64,000 nt of DNA from Onion yellows phytoplasma OY-M (GTDB lineage: Bacteria; Bacillota_I; Bacilli_A; Acholeplasmatales; Acholeplasmataceae), in the NCBI GenBank assembly GCA_000009845.1, contig AP006628.2, forward strand, positions 372,001 to 436,000, in the 5' to 3' direction. This document shows, in pieces, positions 54,199 through 63,757 of this stretch. A model generated the notes under the pieces. That model saw only the letters and a program-made list of their open reading frames with translations. It searched no databases and had not been told where the DNA came from. The translations under genes and the position numbers were made by a program. Position 1 is the first letter of the stretch. Each line of letters begins with the position of its first letter.

Positions 54199-55399
54199 TA
54201 AAGGTTCAGTTGAATCAACAACTGAACCCACCTTACTCCAACAAGAACAACTCCAACAAACACCACTAATTGGTGAGGAATTAAAAGAAACTAACAAAAC
54301 AAATGAAACTAACCAACTAACTCCTGAAGAAATCATCAAAGCCAAACATTTATTAGAAATTCAACTCCAACAAGAAAAAATTAATAGTTTAACTTTAGAA
54401 ACTCAAAAAGCTAATTTAGAACATGATTTAACTCAAAAACAAGAAGAATTAGAAAATAATCAAAAACTATCTCAACAAGAAAAACAAGAACTCCAAAAAG
54501 AAATCAATCAACAAACTGACAAAATCCGTTCTAAAGAAAACGAAATCTTTACCCAAGATCAAAAAATTAATCAATTAGAAACTGACCTTCATCAAGAAAA
54601 AAAGATCAACACTGAAAAAGAAAAACAAATTAATGAATTAATCAATCAAATCAACGAACAAAACCAAATGACCGAACAACTCCAAAACCAACTCCAAGAA
54701 CAAAAAACCTTAATTGAAACTAAAAACAAAGAATTAGAAAATAATCAAAAACTATCTCAACAAGAAAAACAAGAACTCCAAAAAGAAATCAATCAACAAA
54801 CTGACAAAATCCGTTCTAAAGAAAACGAAATCTTTACCCAAGATCAAAAAATTAATCAATTAGAAACTGACCTTCATCAAGAAAAAAAGATCAACACTGA
54901 AAAAGAAAAACAAATTAATGAATTAATCAATCAAATCAACGAACAAAACCAAATGACCGAACAACTCCAAAACCAACTCCAAGAACAAAAAACCTTAATT
55001 GAAACTAAAAACAAAGAATTAATAAATAATCAAGCTTTATCTGAACAAGAAAAACAAGCACTCCAACAGGAAATCAATCAATTGACTACTAATTTTCAAC
55101 AAAAAGAAAAAGAATATCAAGCAACTATCTACCAAAAAGACCAAGAAATCACCCACTTAAACCAAATCATCAACGAACAAGCAAATGAAATTAATCGTTT
55201 AAGCGAAGAATTAGAACAACAAATCGATAAGGCGCAACAAGGCCTTCACATTGAAGCTTTAGAAGGAACCATTAAAGCGCAAGAAAACACCTATAGTGGT
55301 GCAATTAAACCTTTGACTACAAAAATCACAAACGACGCAGTTAAAATAACTAAACGTACAACTGAAAAAGTAACTTCTTGGTTCAAAAGTTGGTTTTAA
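54194..55399 (+). CDS. Coiled-coil region, probably expressed by +1 frameshift
   Basis: 402 codons open from CCT 54194 to TAA 55399, without ATG, GTG or TTG in frame before 54668. It contains a perfect-looking tandem duplication of 285 bp (95 residues) and ends AQENTYSGAIKPLTTK...TSWFKSWF. If the slip occurs, a ~685-residue membrane protein with a long rod results. Confidence 0.55.
   Translation, partial: PDKGSVESTTEPTLLQQEQLQQTPLIGEELKETNKTNETNQLTPEEIIKAKHLLEIQLQQEKINSLTLETQKANLEHDLTQKQEELENNQKLSQQEKQELQKEINQQTDKIRSKENEIFTQDQKINQLETDLHQEKKINTEKEKQINELINQINEQNQMTEQLQNQLQEQKTLIETKNKELENNQKLSQQEKQELQKEINQQTDKIRSKENEIFTQDQKINQLETDLHQEKKINTEKEKQINELINQINEQNQMTEQLQNQLQEQKTLIETKNKELINNQALSEQEKQALQQEINQLTTNFQQKEKEYQATIYQKDQEITHLNQIINEQANEINRLSEELEQQIDKAQQGLHIEALEGTIKAQENTYSGAIKPLTTKITNDAVKITKRTTEKVTSWFKSWF
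54446..55015 (+). repeat. 285-bp tandem duplication in the coiled-coil gene
   Basis: 54446-54730 is repeated at 54731-55015. The period is a multiple of three, adding 95 residues to the rod. B has a single copy. Confidence 0.75.
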
Positions 55400-55465
55400 T
55401 TAAAATTCAAAAATTAAATGTGTTAAAATATTGGTATATTCAAAATTACCCGAAAGGAACTAATC

Positions 55466-56174
55466 ATGTTTAATATTAAAAAAATCATTAAATGGTTTTT
55501 TATTATTTTAGGGGTATTTCTTTTTTTAATTATCGGTTTTATTGGTTTTATGGTTTTAACCGAAAAAAAATCAATAAATTACCGAAAGAACAAATCCCTA
55601 TTTTAAAAGAAACCGCATTCGAAAATATCGAAGAATGGTATGACAATAATAACAAATGTACAATGATTAAAGCCAAATACACCTTTGATGGCCTTAATGG
55701 AGTCTGTTATTATCAAGAACAACTTCAAGAAAAAAAGGCAGTCATAACAATATTTCGATCGCTCAAGAACGCCTCGAAACCCAAAAAGAACCCTCTAACT
55801 TAGCTTATTGCATCGAAGACCGTTACCCCTTCGACCTTTGGAAGGAAAACTCAGCGAACGGATTTAAATTTTCTCGTTTCGATATCGGATTTGATAGTTA
55901 TTTAGAAAACTATGTAAAATTAGAAAAACAAATCAACGAAGGCCCAGGTGGTAATTACTTAATCCTTAAATACAAAGGCCCAAAAGACTTGATAGAAAAA
56001 GACAAAGACTATTACCTTGGTCGCGTACATGTTTCCGACTCTAACTTTGAATTAACTAATTTTCACCTCCACTTTAACCCTGTACGTAAAACTTTATCCC
56101 TTTACCAAGATAAACAGAATAATGATAAAGTCAAGGAAGCCGAATATAATAAAAGAACCAGCGATGACTGGTGA
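55466..56174 (+). pseudogene. Membrane-anchored DUF protein, several frameshifts
   Basis: ATG 55466; one A too few in the run near 55568 (EKK-INKLPK) and again before GGCAGTC near 55738, so three pieces in different frames. The C-terminal domain (DRYPFDLWKENSANGF, ILKYKGPKDLIEKDKDYYLGRVHV, LTNFHLHFNP) runs to TGA 56174. Near-duplicate of 52246. Confidence 0.7.
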
Positions 56175-56226
56175 TAAAAATTTTAACAACTTCCAATATG
56201 TTAAAATATAAAGGAATAAAAATTAA

Positions 56227-56550
56227 ATGAGATTTCATATGATATTTAAATCACAAAAATATTTACTAATATTTAATATTATTTTATTTATTTGTTTAGG
56301 ATTGTTATTAATAAATAATAATAATCAAGTTATGGCAATGGACAAATTAAATAATGAATTAATTAAAGAAACAAATATTAATAAATGTCAAGAACAAATT
56401 CAGCAATTAGAACAAATATCAAAATATAGTAAAGAAGATGAAAAAATAAACAATGATAATTTGGAAAAACAAAAAAACCATTTTTTTAAATTGTTTATAA
56501 AACAAATAGTTATAAAATTGATGTTTATAGAAATTAATATAAATTTTTAA
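56227..56550 (+). CDS. Secreted protein, candidate effector
   Basis: 107 residues from ATG 56227 (AAAGGAATAAAAATTAA before it). Signal peptide to about NNQVMAM (residues ~34-39), then a Lys/Asn/Glu-rich stretch with one Cys. The last ~20 residues (FKLFIKQIVIKLMF) look out of character and a frameshift cannot be excluded. Fills the variable slot in G. Confidence 0.5.
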   Translation: MRFHMIFKSQKYLLIFNIILFICLGLLLINNNNQVMAMDKLNNELIKETNINKCQEQIQQLEQISKYSKEDEKINNDNLEKQKNHFFKLFIKQIVIKLMFIEININF

Positions 56551-56876
56551 AAACAAACCAAGCAAACAAAAATATCCAAATTTACAATTATACTCAACAA
56601 AAAATTAAAGAAAAACACCAAATTAAAATCCTTTAAATAATGATGCACCTTAATCATTTTTTTCAATATTCAATTCATAAAGTTGTATAATAGTGAATAT
56701 TATTCAAACTTTCATATTTGATAATTTATAACCATTATCATAGGGGATAAAAAAATTAATGAATACTAGTAATTTTTTAAAAACACAATATAAAAATAAT
56801 ATCTTATTTAAACTAAACTATCTCTACATTATAATCCCATCTGAGTGATAAAAAATAAAAAAAGGAAATCAAAAAA
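56551..56876. other. AT-rich gap without a clear gene
   Basis: Short broken frames only (e.g. YTQQKIKEKHQIKIL near 56590, perhaps the lost tail of the gene before). TTGTATAATAGTG near 56680 could be part of a promoter. Nothing else seen. Confidence 0.4.
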
Positions 56877-57335
56877 ATGGAAATTAAATCATTTATTTTA
56901 ATAATAAGTTTAATTTTGAATGTTATTTTAATACTTTTCTCCATAATTAAAACAATACAATGTAACAAAAAATTAAAATTCGAAGATTTGACTAAAAAAG
57001 AATTTGAATTAAAATGTGTTGAATTAATATGTTCAGGAGAAATAAGTTTTGAAAATAATAAAAAAGTTTTAAAAGCAATGCAAAAGTTGCACAAAGAAAT
57101 ATTTTTAGATACAATTCCTAAAAAAAAGAATAATCACAAACCAAGACCCTTCCAGGGTCTTTTTTTATTTAACAACACACATAACTTTGGAAAGGAAACA
57201 AAAACAATGTTCATAAAAAAATCTTTCAATCTTTACCTAGTAATCTCATCTTTTTCATCATCACTCTACTTTCATTTATTCCAATTATCACCATTTATTA
57301 TGTTCTTAAATTCTATCTTTTCACTGTCAAACTAA
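56877..57335 (+). CDS. Small membrane protein whose frame runs through a terminator
   Basis: ATG 56877 after AAAGGAAATCAAAAAA. The first ~80 residues look genuine (one span MEIKSFILIISLILNVILILFSII, then ELKCVELICSGEIS, KAMQKLHKEIFLDTIP). After PKKKN the frame passes through the terminator hairpin at 57140 and into an out-of-frame copy of the small membrane gene, so the natural stop has probably been lost. Confidence 0.4.
   Translation: MEIKSFILIISLILNVILILFSIIKTIQCNKKLKFEDLTKKEFELKCVELICSGEISFENNKKVLKAMQKLHKEIFLDTIPKKKNNHKPRPFQGLFLFNNTHNFGKETKTMFIKKSFNLYLVISSFSSSLYFHLFQLSPFIMFLNSIFSLSN
57140..57168 (+). terminator. Terminator before the small membrane pair
   Basis: AAGACCC TTCC AGGGTCT then T7; equivalent to 5967 and 46860. 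Confidence 0.75.
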
Positions 57336-57424
57336 GTCTTCACCAACTAAAACAAGGAATAGTGGTTCAATTTTATCAATATTTAACTACGAAGCAACCA
57401 AATCATCATGTGGAATTTAATTAA
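57207..57424 (+). pseudogene. Small PMU membrane protein 1, frameshifted
   Basis: ATG 57207 (GGAAAGGAAAC before it) reads MFIKKSFNL because one A is missing; the native frame (FQSLPSNLIFFI...NHHVEFN) resumes and ends at TAA 57424. Confidence 0.65.
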
Positions 57425-57611
57425 TACTTGGTTAACTAAACTAAATAACATGCTTAATGCTATCAGTCATTATTTCTTCACTTATCAAAATCAATGGTTA
57501 AACTTAGGTTTATTAACGATTATTTTATTATTTATCCCTCATCTTTTATATTTAATTGATTTTCTTTTTAAATGTCTTTATCATCTTTTTCGTTTCTTTT
57601 ATTATTTATGA
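57408..57611 (+). CDS. Small PMU membrane protein 2, shortened
   Basis: 67 residues; TGA 57609-57611 replaces the Gly codon after YYL, and the same frame would continue KYLLFLLKKIFKKE. Both membrane segments remain. Confidence 0.6.
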   Translation: MWNLINTWLTKLNNMLNAISHYFFTYQNQWLNLGLLTIILLFIPHLLYLIDFLFKCLYHLFRFFYYL

Positions 57612-57661
57612 AAATATCTTTTATTCTTATTAAAGAAAATATTTAAGAAAGAATGAATATT

Positions 57662-57683
57662 ATGAGAATCAAAAACTTTGAGC
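57662..57683 (+). pseudogene. yqaJ: First codons of yqaJ, cut by unit H
   Basis: ATGAGAATCAAAAACTT matches the start of the other yqaJ copies (after GAATGAATATT), then the PMU end begins. The rest of the gene is not found on the far side within the window. Confidence 0.6.
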
Positions 57684-58012
57684 TGTTTCCTTTTTTTAAA
57701 CAAATTTAATTTTTAAAATGACTCTTTAAGACTAAAAATTAATAGATAATTTCCTATCTTTTCAAACTAAAGAAATATTTTTTTCGTTTAAAAAAGTGTC
57801 TAAACTTTTTTTGATAATTCTTTAGTTTCAAAAGATATTTTTTTAAATATTTTATCTTTACACTATCTAGTTAGGTAAAAAAAGTGAAAAACTCGTCAAC
57901 AAAATGAAAAGAAAATAATCTTTGGTATCAATTTAACATTTTTCTTAAAAAAAGTCGTACTAAAATAACCTTTTTCAAAGTTATATTATTTGATGTTAAA
58001 TCAACTAAAAAT
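57684..58012. repeat. PMU terminus next to the decayed tra5
   Basis: No gene. TGTTTCC start, GACTCTTTAAGACTAA, ATAATTTCCTATCTTTTC and AAAAAGTGTCTAAAC echo the D/F sigF end and the 10.93-kb end. Confidence 0.55.
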
Positions 58013-58930
58013 TTATCTTAGATTTTGAATATATTGAGGTGGAGTTGAATGGTTTAATTTATTTAAAATCCACTTAGTATTCCAAAATTTCGGAAAATGA
58101 TTGATTAATTTTTTCATTTTATCAGGAGATTTTTGAAATAAAATGGATTTTGATGTGTAAGATGTTTTCATTGGCCGAAAAGTTTCATGATGCGTTATCA
58201 CGAGGGTAGCTTTCTGACATGCTGATAAAACCTTTTTCGTAAAGTTTGTTGATTTTGAGCGATTGATAAACTTTCCTTGATCGGAGTGAATGATACAAGG
58301 TTCTTTTAATTTTGGCAGTTTTTAATAGTTTTAAAACTAAATCTTTATTTTGTTGGTTTGAAACATGTGAAGCAATTATTTGATTGTTAAAAGAGTCAAT
58401 GATGCAAGAAAAATAAAGAAAACCTTGATTCGTTTTGAAATAAGTGATGTCAGTAAAAAGTTTTTGGAGGGGTTTGGTGGCCATAAAATCTTGATTGATT
58501 AAATTAGGAATTATTTGGAGATTATTTTTTAAATTACGGTAAGTAAAATTTTTTTTGATTCTTAAACGACAACTAATGTCGTTTTTTTTCATGATGAGAT
58601 AAACTTTTTTCTTGGTGATGAATTCGTTAAAGGTTTTTTGATATAAATCAGTGATTTTTCGATGACCGTAAAAATATTGATAATGGAGACATAAAGCTTT
58701 AATCCGTTTTTGTTGTAACAGGTGTTTTTCTTCTTTTTCTTTTAGTTTAGCTTTTATTTTCAACCAATAATAATAAGTACTTCTTTTAATTTGAATTGTT
58801 TTTAAAATAGTGGTTAAATTCAGAGTTTGATTGAATTGGTTGACTAAATGAAAAACAATCTTTTTATCGATTTTTTAATCTTTTCAATCATTTTTTGTAA
58901 TAATTTAATTTTTTGTTTTAATTTTTGCAT
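58013..58930 (-). pseudogene. tra5: Tra5 transposase, heavily frameshifted
   Basis: From ATG 58930 (MQKLKQKIKLLQKM) to TAA near 58013 the gene aligns with 11271-12200. It has lost single bases in many places (for example within SMSRKAAPRDNA, now SMSESYPRDNA, and HSDQGS, now HSLRSRK). FTDITYF and PNLINQDF are readable in 58763-58185. Not functional. Confidence 0.8.
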
Positions 58931-59146
58931 TTTAACACCAATTATCTTTATAAATTATTTTAAATATATCAACTATTATAACTCTAAAAGATTTTTTATT
59001 GGATCAATAAGCGCTTCATCGCGTGCATCTTTTTTTTAATAATACATATAGTAATACTTGGAAAGGCAGTTAATTTAAAAATTAAAGTTGATTTAATAAT
59101 TAAAATAAATTAAAAAAATAAAATTACCTCAAAAGAGGTTTTTATG

Positions 59147-59353
59147 ATATCGATAAATAATAATGATATGAAAAATGATAATGCGATAATATCAAATATC
59201 GAGTATCATTATCATTATCGATATAAAATATCAAATATCACTCCTTAAATGAGTTAATCTTTATATAGATTATTTTAAAAGACAAAATGTCATAAAAGTG
59301 TCAGTGAAGTGTCATAAAAGTGTCAGTGAAGTGTCATAAAAGTGTCATTCTTG
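59147..59353. other. Candidate PMU replication origin: inverted repeat plus 22-bp iterons
   Basis: Inverted repeat 59147-59168 / 59204-59224 (ATATCGAT...ATGATA) and three direct 22-bp repeats TGTCATAAAAGTGTCAGTGA plus AG at 59288, 59310 and 59332, the last overlapping the gene end. Same plan as 12421-12626; the iterons differ in sequence but keep length and number. Nothing else is seen in 58931-59344. Confidence 0.5.
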
Positions 59354-59971
59354 TTGTTTAGGTATATATTTATATTTGGGATGTAGCTTTTTCACCCGAT
59401 AACCTTGTTTATCTTTTGTTAAAAAAGATTGAAGATATTTTAAATCTTCTTGGCGATAATAAATAATATTTAACCCTTTTTTATAGTTAGTTTTCATGGG
59501 TTTATGGTATTTATCTAGTTTTTGAGGGTCTAATTGATATAATTGTAAAGTTTCTAACTTATTACCATCAATTTTTCTAATTAATTCTTTGATGGTATTT
59601 TTAAATTCATTTTTATAATTGATTTGGAAGATATTAAATAGGTGTTTAAGGGGGTTATTTTGTCTTTTAAGCGGGGTTAAATCTGAAAGTAATAGTTTAC
59701 TATTAATAGAAGAAAAATTATCATTAATTAAGGTTATTTTTGTTTGTTTAATTTCTTCTAAGATTTGAGGATCAACGAAGAGAGTTTGGTTTTTCGGACG
59801 GTAATTAGCTTCTTGATAGGTGTTTTTCTTTTTAGAATGAGAAATAATGGTAAGATTGATTAAATCTTCTTTTAATATTTTTAAAAAGTTTTTAATTTGA
59901 GTTAAATCATTTGGGGTGGCTTTCGCGTTCCAACCCCCGATTCTAATTTCTTGGCTAGCGTCGTTTTTCAT
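59345..59971 (-). CDS. Conserved PMU protein between dnaG and the origin-like repeats
   Basis: 208 residues, intact: EIRIGGWNAKATPNDLTQIKN, KKKNTYQEANYRPKNQTLF, LNIIYYRQEDLKYLQSFL, QGYRVKKLHPKYKYI. AAGGAGAAAAGAA precedes ATG. No family recognised. Co-location with iterons and the primase suggests a replication-linked role, such as iteron binding; untested. Confidence 0.65.
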   Translation of the reverse strand: MKNDASQEIRIGGWNAKATPNDLTQIKNFLKILKEDLINLTIISHSKKKNTYQEANYRPKNQTLFVDPQILEEIKQTKITLINDNFSSINSKLLLSDLTPLKRQNNPLKHLFNIFQINYKNEFKNTIKELIRKIDGNKLETLQLYQLDPQKLDKYHKPMKTNYKKGLNIIYYRQEDLKYLQSFLTKDKQGYRVKKLHPKYKYIPKQQE

Positions 59972-60111
59972 TTCTTTTCTCCTTAATTTGGTTTTTTGTT
60001 ATAAAAATAAAAACCCTAAATAGTTAAATTTAAGTTTATATATACTTTTATGAGATTGCATTAATGTTTTTATATGTGTAGATGTTATATATTTTGGTGT
60101 AAAAAAATAAT

Positions 60112-61439
60112 TTAATTAATTACTTCAACTTTGTCTTCGCCAAAGAAATGAACCGCTAAATCGACGATGATTTTCTTTTTGGCCTCTTCATAACTAATGT
60201 ATGGAGCTAAAAAACATTTTTGATATGCTTCTTTGCCGTATTGACGTAATAAATCATCGACATCTTTACAAGTTTTATCATAAGGTGGTAAAATACGTCT
60301 AATTTCGTAAATAATATTTTCTTCTTTAAGTTGTTCTCCTAAGGCTTCGCTGCGTTTTCGGCCTGTTTTATCATTATCTAAAGCGATAATGACTTTGATT
60401 TTTTCTTTTTTAAGAATTTCTAGTTGTGATTGAGAAAGTTGCTGAGTGACACAAATGAGACCGACCGCGTTTTTAATATTGTTTTGCCAACAACTAATGA
60501 CATCAAAAAAAACCTTCATGAATGATGATGGTTTTTGTTTGTTTAATATATGGTAAAGCTTCAAAAAAAACGATAACTGAAATGAAGGGTCGGAGTTTGA
60601 CTGAAATTAGTTAAAGCTTGGTATTTTGGTTGAAAGTAAGAAACTTCGCGAAAATGGTTTTGATAAAAATGAAATGTTTTATTATATCCATTTTCAACGG
60701 GGATAATGATGGAACCATGAAAAGTATCGTGAAAATATTTTTTACCTTGTTGACTGATTTTTTCTTTGATAAAACCATATTCGACTAATTTTGTTGTATC
60801 GATATTTTGTTTTTTACAATAATTTACTAGACGAAAAGATAAAGATTTATCAGATAATGGGGCATAACCTAGTTTAAATTCTTTAATGGTTTCTAAAGTG
60901 AGTTTTCTTTTTTTAGTTAAATAAGTTAATCCTGGTTGACTTTCGTTATTTCGGTTAGTAGTTAACAAATAATGATAATAATCTCTAATTTGGTTGAATA
61001 AGGGTGAAATTTTTTGAAATAATTGTTTCTTTTTGATATTAATTTCCTGTTCGTCAACTGGTTGTTTTGGTTTCATTGAATGATATAGTTGTTTCAAAGG
61101 GTTAATAGTTATTTTCGTTGTTTCTTTTTCTTGTTGACTTAAGGTTTTAAATTCGAAAGAATTCATAAATCCTTCTATTCTTTGAATCGCTTCAGAAAAA
61201 GATTTAATTTGACGGATAACCATATAAACATCAATCAGATCATAATCTTTTCCGCATTTCCAACAATGAATTTTATTATTTGAAGTGAAATGACAACAAG
61301 TGGGATTCTTTCCTTGATGAATGGGACAAGGAAAACGGTGTTGGTTATTAAAATTTAGAGATAAAATTTTTAATTTTTTTAATAAAACTGACATGGGGAA
61401 ATGAGTTTGGATGTGTTTGATTTTTTCTTGATAATTCAT
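60112..61439 (-). pseudogene. dnaG: DNA primase DnaG, two homopolymer frameshifts
   Basis: 292 codons are open from ATG 61439: zinc domain CPIHQGKNPTCCHF...HCWKC and the core. An eighth A in the run at about 60567 (seven in B) breaks the frame, and another extra A at about 60512 restores the TOPRIM frame: EG-FFDVISCW, ALDNDKTGRKR, DVDDLL, to TAA 60112. Two single-base corrections would give a complete primase of ~440 residues. Confidence 0.8.
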
Positions 61440-61450
61440 TGATGATCTCC

Positions 61451-62944
61451 TTAATAACTTTCTAATGAATAAGGTAAAATATAACCGATTTCTTGGAATG
61501 TTTGTGTCGTCATTTCAAAGTGATAAACTAAATTCTTTTTGGTGCCACTCCGATTCTTTTTAATAGATAATTCAATGATTTTTTGAGATTCGTTGTTTTT
61601 TGATGCTAAATATAATTGATTACAATTTTGATTATAGATATTTAAAGGTTTTTCTTGGTCTTTAGATAGTTTGGGTTGGAATTCTGACATCATTAAGACG
61701 ATATCGGAGTTAGTTTCGATGCCACCGCTTCCTTTTAAAGCGGTGATTTCAGGGGATTTTCCTTGGTAATGGCTATAAGTATCTCTCGAAAATTGTGAGA
61801 GAATGATAATAACGATGTTTAATTCCATGGCTAATTGTTTTAATTTAGTCATAATTTCGTCAATGGCTAAACGGTCGTTTTCTAAATGATTGGATGATTT
61901 AGTAATTTGAAGGTGGTCAATGACGATGATTTCTGCTTGTTTTTCTAAATGAAGGCGATAAACTAAATCAATTACATAATCAATGTTTTTGCCTTGATCA
62001 TAACTAAATGATAAGTTAAGTTGGAAAAATAATTTTTGAGCTTTATTCATCCTTTCCATGTAGGTATGTGTGGTGATGTTTAAGTCTTCCAAATTTTTAT
62101 CTAAAATAACATCTAAAGGAATTTGAGTTTGGTGGGCTAATAAACGACTTAAATTTTCCTCCATTGTCATTTCATAAGAAAAAACTAAGAGATGAGGATG
62201 ATGGTGAGTTTCTTGGTGTTTGGTTTTGGTGATATCTAAAAGAAGGTTGTAGACAAAAGTGGTTTTTCCTAAACCTGTATAGCCCCCAATGGTGATAATT
62301 TGACCCTTTTTAAAGCCTTTCGTGGCTTGATTTAAGCCTCGGAAAGTTTCTGATAGGCGGTGATATTCTTCTTGAATTTTTTGTTTGGATTGTTGATCGG
62401 CAGCAAAAAACTCAGGATGAATAGAGGACATTTGCTTTAAAGTACACAAAGTTTGATCGGATTGATGGGGAAGGAAAGCCATAAATTTTCTTAATTTATC
62501 AAAGATTTCTTGGTAGTATAGATGTTTATGATAAGGATCTTTATTTTCAAAAGAAGGACTAATGATTTTTAAGAGTTGTTGGAACAGTTTTTCTTGGGTA
62601 TAGGTATGTTTTAAGTTATCTAAGAAATTAAGGTGATTTTCTTCATTAACATCATCACTTAAAAAAGATAATGATGCTTTAGTAAAGTGATCTTGGGGAA
62701 AATGGGTTTGGAGATAGGTGAGTAATTCTTTGATGATCTCAGTTTGAGATTTGATTTTATCAAAGGGATGAGTATTTTTCTGGTTTAAAGTTAAATATTT
62801 TAAGGCCTGAAATATTTTTGTATGTTGTTTATCTAAAAAAGATTGTGGATCAATAAGTTGAAAATAAAAATTTAATTGCTCAGCTTTATTTTGGTTCATA
62901 TAGGAAATGATTTGTTTTAACGCTTTTTGTTCATTGGTTAACAT
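61451..62944 (-). CDS. dnaB: Replicative DNA helicase DnaB (intact)
   Basis: 497 residues. N-terminal domain (MLTNEQKALKQIISYM...), linker, then the RecA-like ring ATPase: GGYTGLGKTTFVYN (Walker A, ~215), LLVFSYEMTMEENLSRLL (motif 1a), IIVIDHLQIT (Walker B), IIILSQFSRDTYSHYQGKSPEITALKGSGGIETNSD shortened as motif 3 with the Q and R sensors, and KKNRSGTKKNL (arginine finger region). AAAGGAGTTAATATAAA before ATG. Unwinds DNA at the fork, probably for replication of the PMU. Confidence 0.95.
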   Translation of the reverse strand: MLTNEQKALKQIISYMNQNKAEQLNFYFQLIDPQSFLDKQHTKIFQALKYLTLNQKNTHPFDKIKSQTEIIKELLTYLQTHFPQDHFTKASLSFLSDDVNEENHLNFLDNLKHTYTQEKLFQQLLKIISPSFENKDPYHKHLYYQEIFDKLRKFMAFLPHQSDQTLCTLKQMSSIHPEFFAADQQSKQKIQEEYHRLSETFRGLNQATKGFKKGQIITIGGYTGLGKTTFVYNLLLDITKTKHQETHHHPHLLVFSYEMTMEENLSRLLAHQTQIPLDVILDKNLEDLNITTHTYMERMNKAQKLFFQLNLSFSYDQGKNIDYVIDLVYRLHLEKQAEIIVIDHLQITKSSNHLENDRLAIDEIMTKLKQLAMELNIVIIILSQFSRDTYSHYQGKSPEITALKGSGGIETNSDIVLMMSEFQPKLSKDQEKPLNIYNQNCNQLYLASKNNESQKIIELSIKKNRSGTKKNLVYHFEMTTQTFQEIGYILPYSLESY

Positions 62945-62945
62945 T

Positions 62946-63569
62946 TTATATTAACTCCTTTTTTTCTTTTTTAATGATGTTGATGTTAGAAAAAGGGATG
63001 AATTGACGGGTAATTAAGTTTTGTAAGAAATTGTTGGCTGAATTGGAAAATAAGTTAATTACTTGATTAATGCCTTGGACTTTTCCTTGATTGATTTTAT
63101 GATTTAATCTCTGAGTTTCTGGTTCGTTGTTGGTTAATAAATAAAATTCAAAACGAGTATCGAGTTTTTTTAATTGTTGCCCTTCTACCATGGCTTGTTT
63201 ATAGCGATCACGAAGACATGTTTTAAAATTAAAAGCGATAATCCGTTTATTTTTCGTAAATAACACTAAATCAAATTTAATGTCGGGGATGAAGAATAAA
63301 TAAGCTTGAGGATATAAATGAATGATTCCTTGGTTTTGAAAATAGAGTAAAATAAGATATTCATTGATTTTACCACGGATTACTTTTTGACTTTGAGAGT
63401 TGATGTTATTTTGGTTAAAATAATGGTTTAATTGTTGGTAATTGGTTTTCATATATTCGTTAATAGAAAGATTAAAGGTATCTTTGTTAAAAAAACATTT
63501 TAAGATTTCCACAGTTTGGATATTAGTATTAAATTGTTGAATATTAAAAAAATCTTGGTTATTTAACAT
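62946..63569 (-). CDS. PD-(D/E)XK nuclease-like PMU protein
   Basis: 207 residues, intact, one base from dnaB. Same blocks as 18793 (GKINEYLILLYFQ, IPDIKFDLVLFTK, AFNFKTCLRDRYKQ), with a longer basic tail KKEKKELI. Fold-level guess only. Confidence 0.6.
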   Translation of the reverse strand: MLNNQDFFNIQQFNTNIQTVEILKCFFNKDTFNLSINEYMKTNYQQLNHYFNQNNINSQSQKVIRGKINEYLILLYFQNQGIIHLYPQAYLFFIPDIKFDLVLFTKNKRIIAFNFKTCLRDRYKQAMVEGQQLKKLDTRFEFYLLTNNEPETQRLNHKINQGKVQGINQVINLFSNSANNFLQNLITRQFIPFSNINIIKKEKKELI

Positions 63570-63593
63570 TTGATATTCCTTTCTTCAAATAAA

Positions 63594-63618
63594 AAAAGAC
63601 CTTTAAATTAAGGTCTTT
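63594..63618 (-). terminator. Terminator overlapping the small gene end
   Basis: On the - strand AAGACCTTAATTTAAAGGTC then T7; same as 19426. Confidence 0.75.
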
Positions 63619-63757
63619 TGTTGGTTTTTTTAGTTTTAAAAATTCTTTTTGTTTTCCAGGTAATGGTGCCATCTTTATGAATGGTTTTGATTTTTCCATT
63701 AGAAAAATAGATGTAAGTATTGCTGTTTTGACAGGTCTTTTTAGTTATGATCGCCAT
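63608..63757 (-). CDS. Small conserved PMU protein next to tmk
   Basis: 49 residues, MAIITKKTCQNSNTYIYFSN..., overlapping the end of tmk by 17 bases. Third open copy of this family, with 19437 and 48749. Confidence 0.65.
   Translation of the reverse strand: MAIITKKTCQNSNTYIYFSNGKIKTIHKDGTITWKTKRIFKTKKTNKRP

Larger units (their letters stand above)
51480..57683 (+). mobile_element. PMU copy G (partial)
   Basis: Coiled-coil end, DUF gene, small gene, membrane protein, coiled coil, DUF gene, secreted protein, small membrane pair and the first codons of yqaJ. The coil-DUF block occurs twice. The left edge is the cloning junction; the right edge is the end of unit H. Confidence 0.75.
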
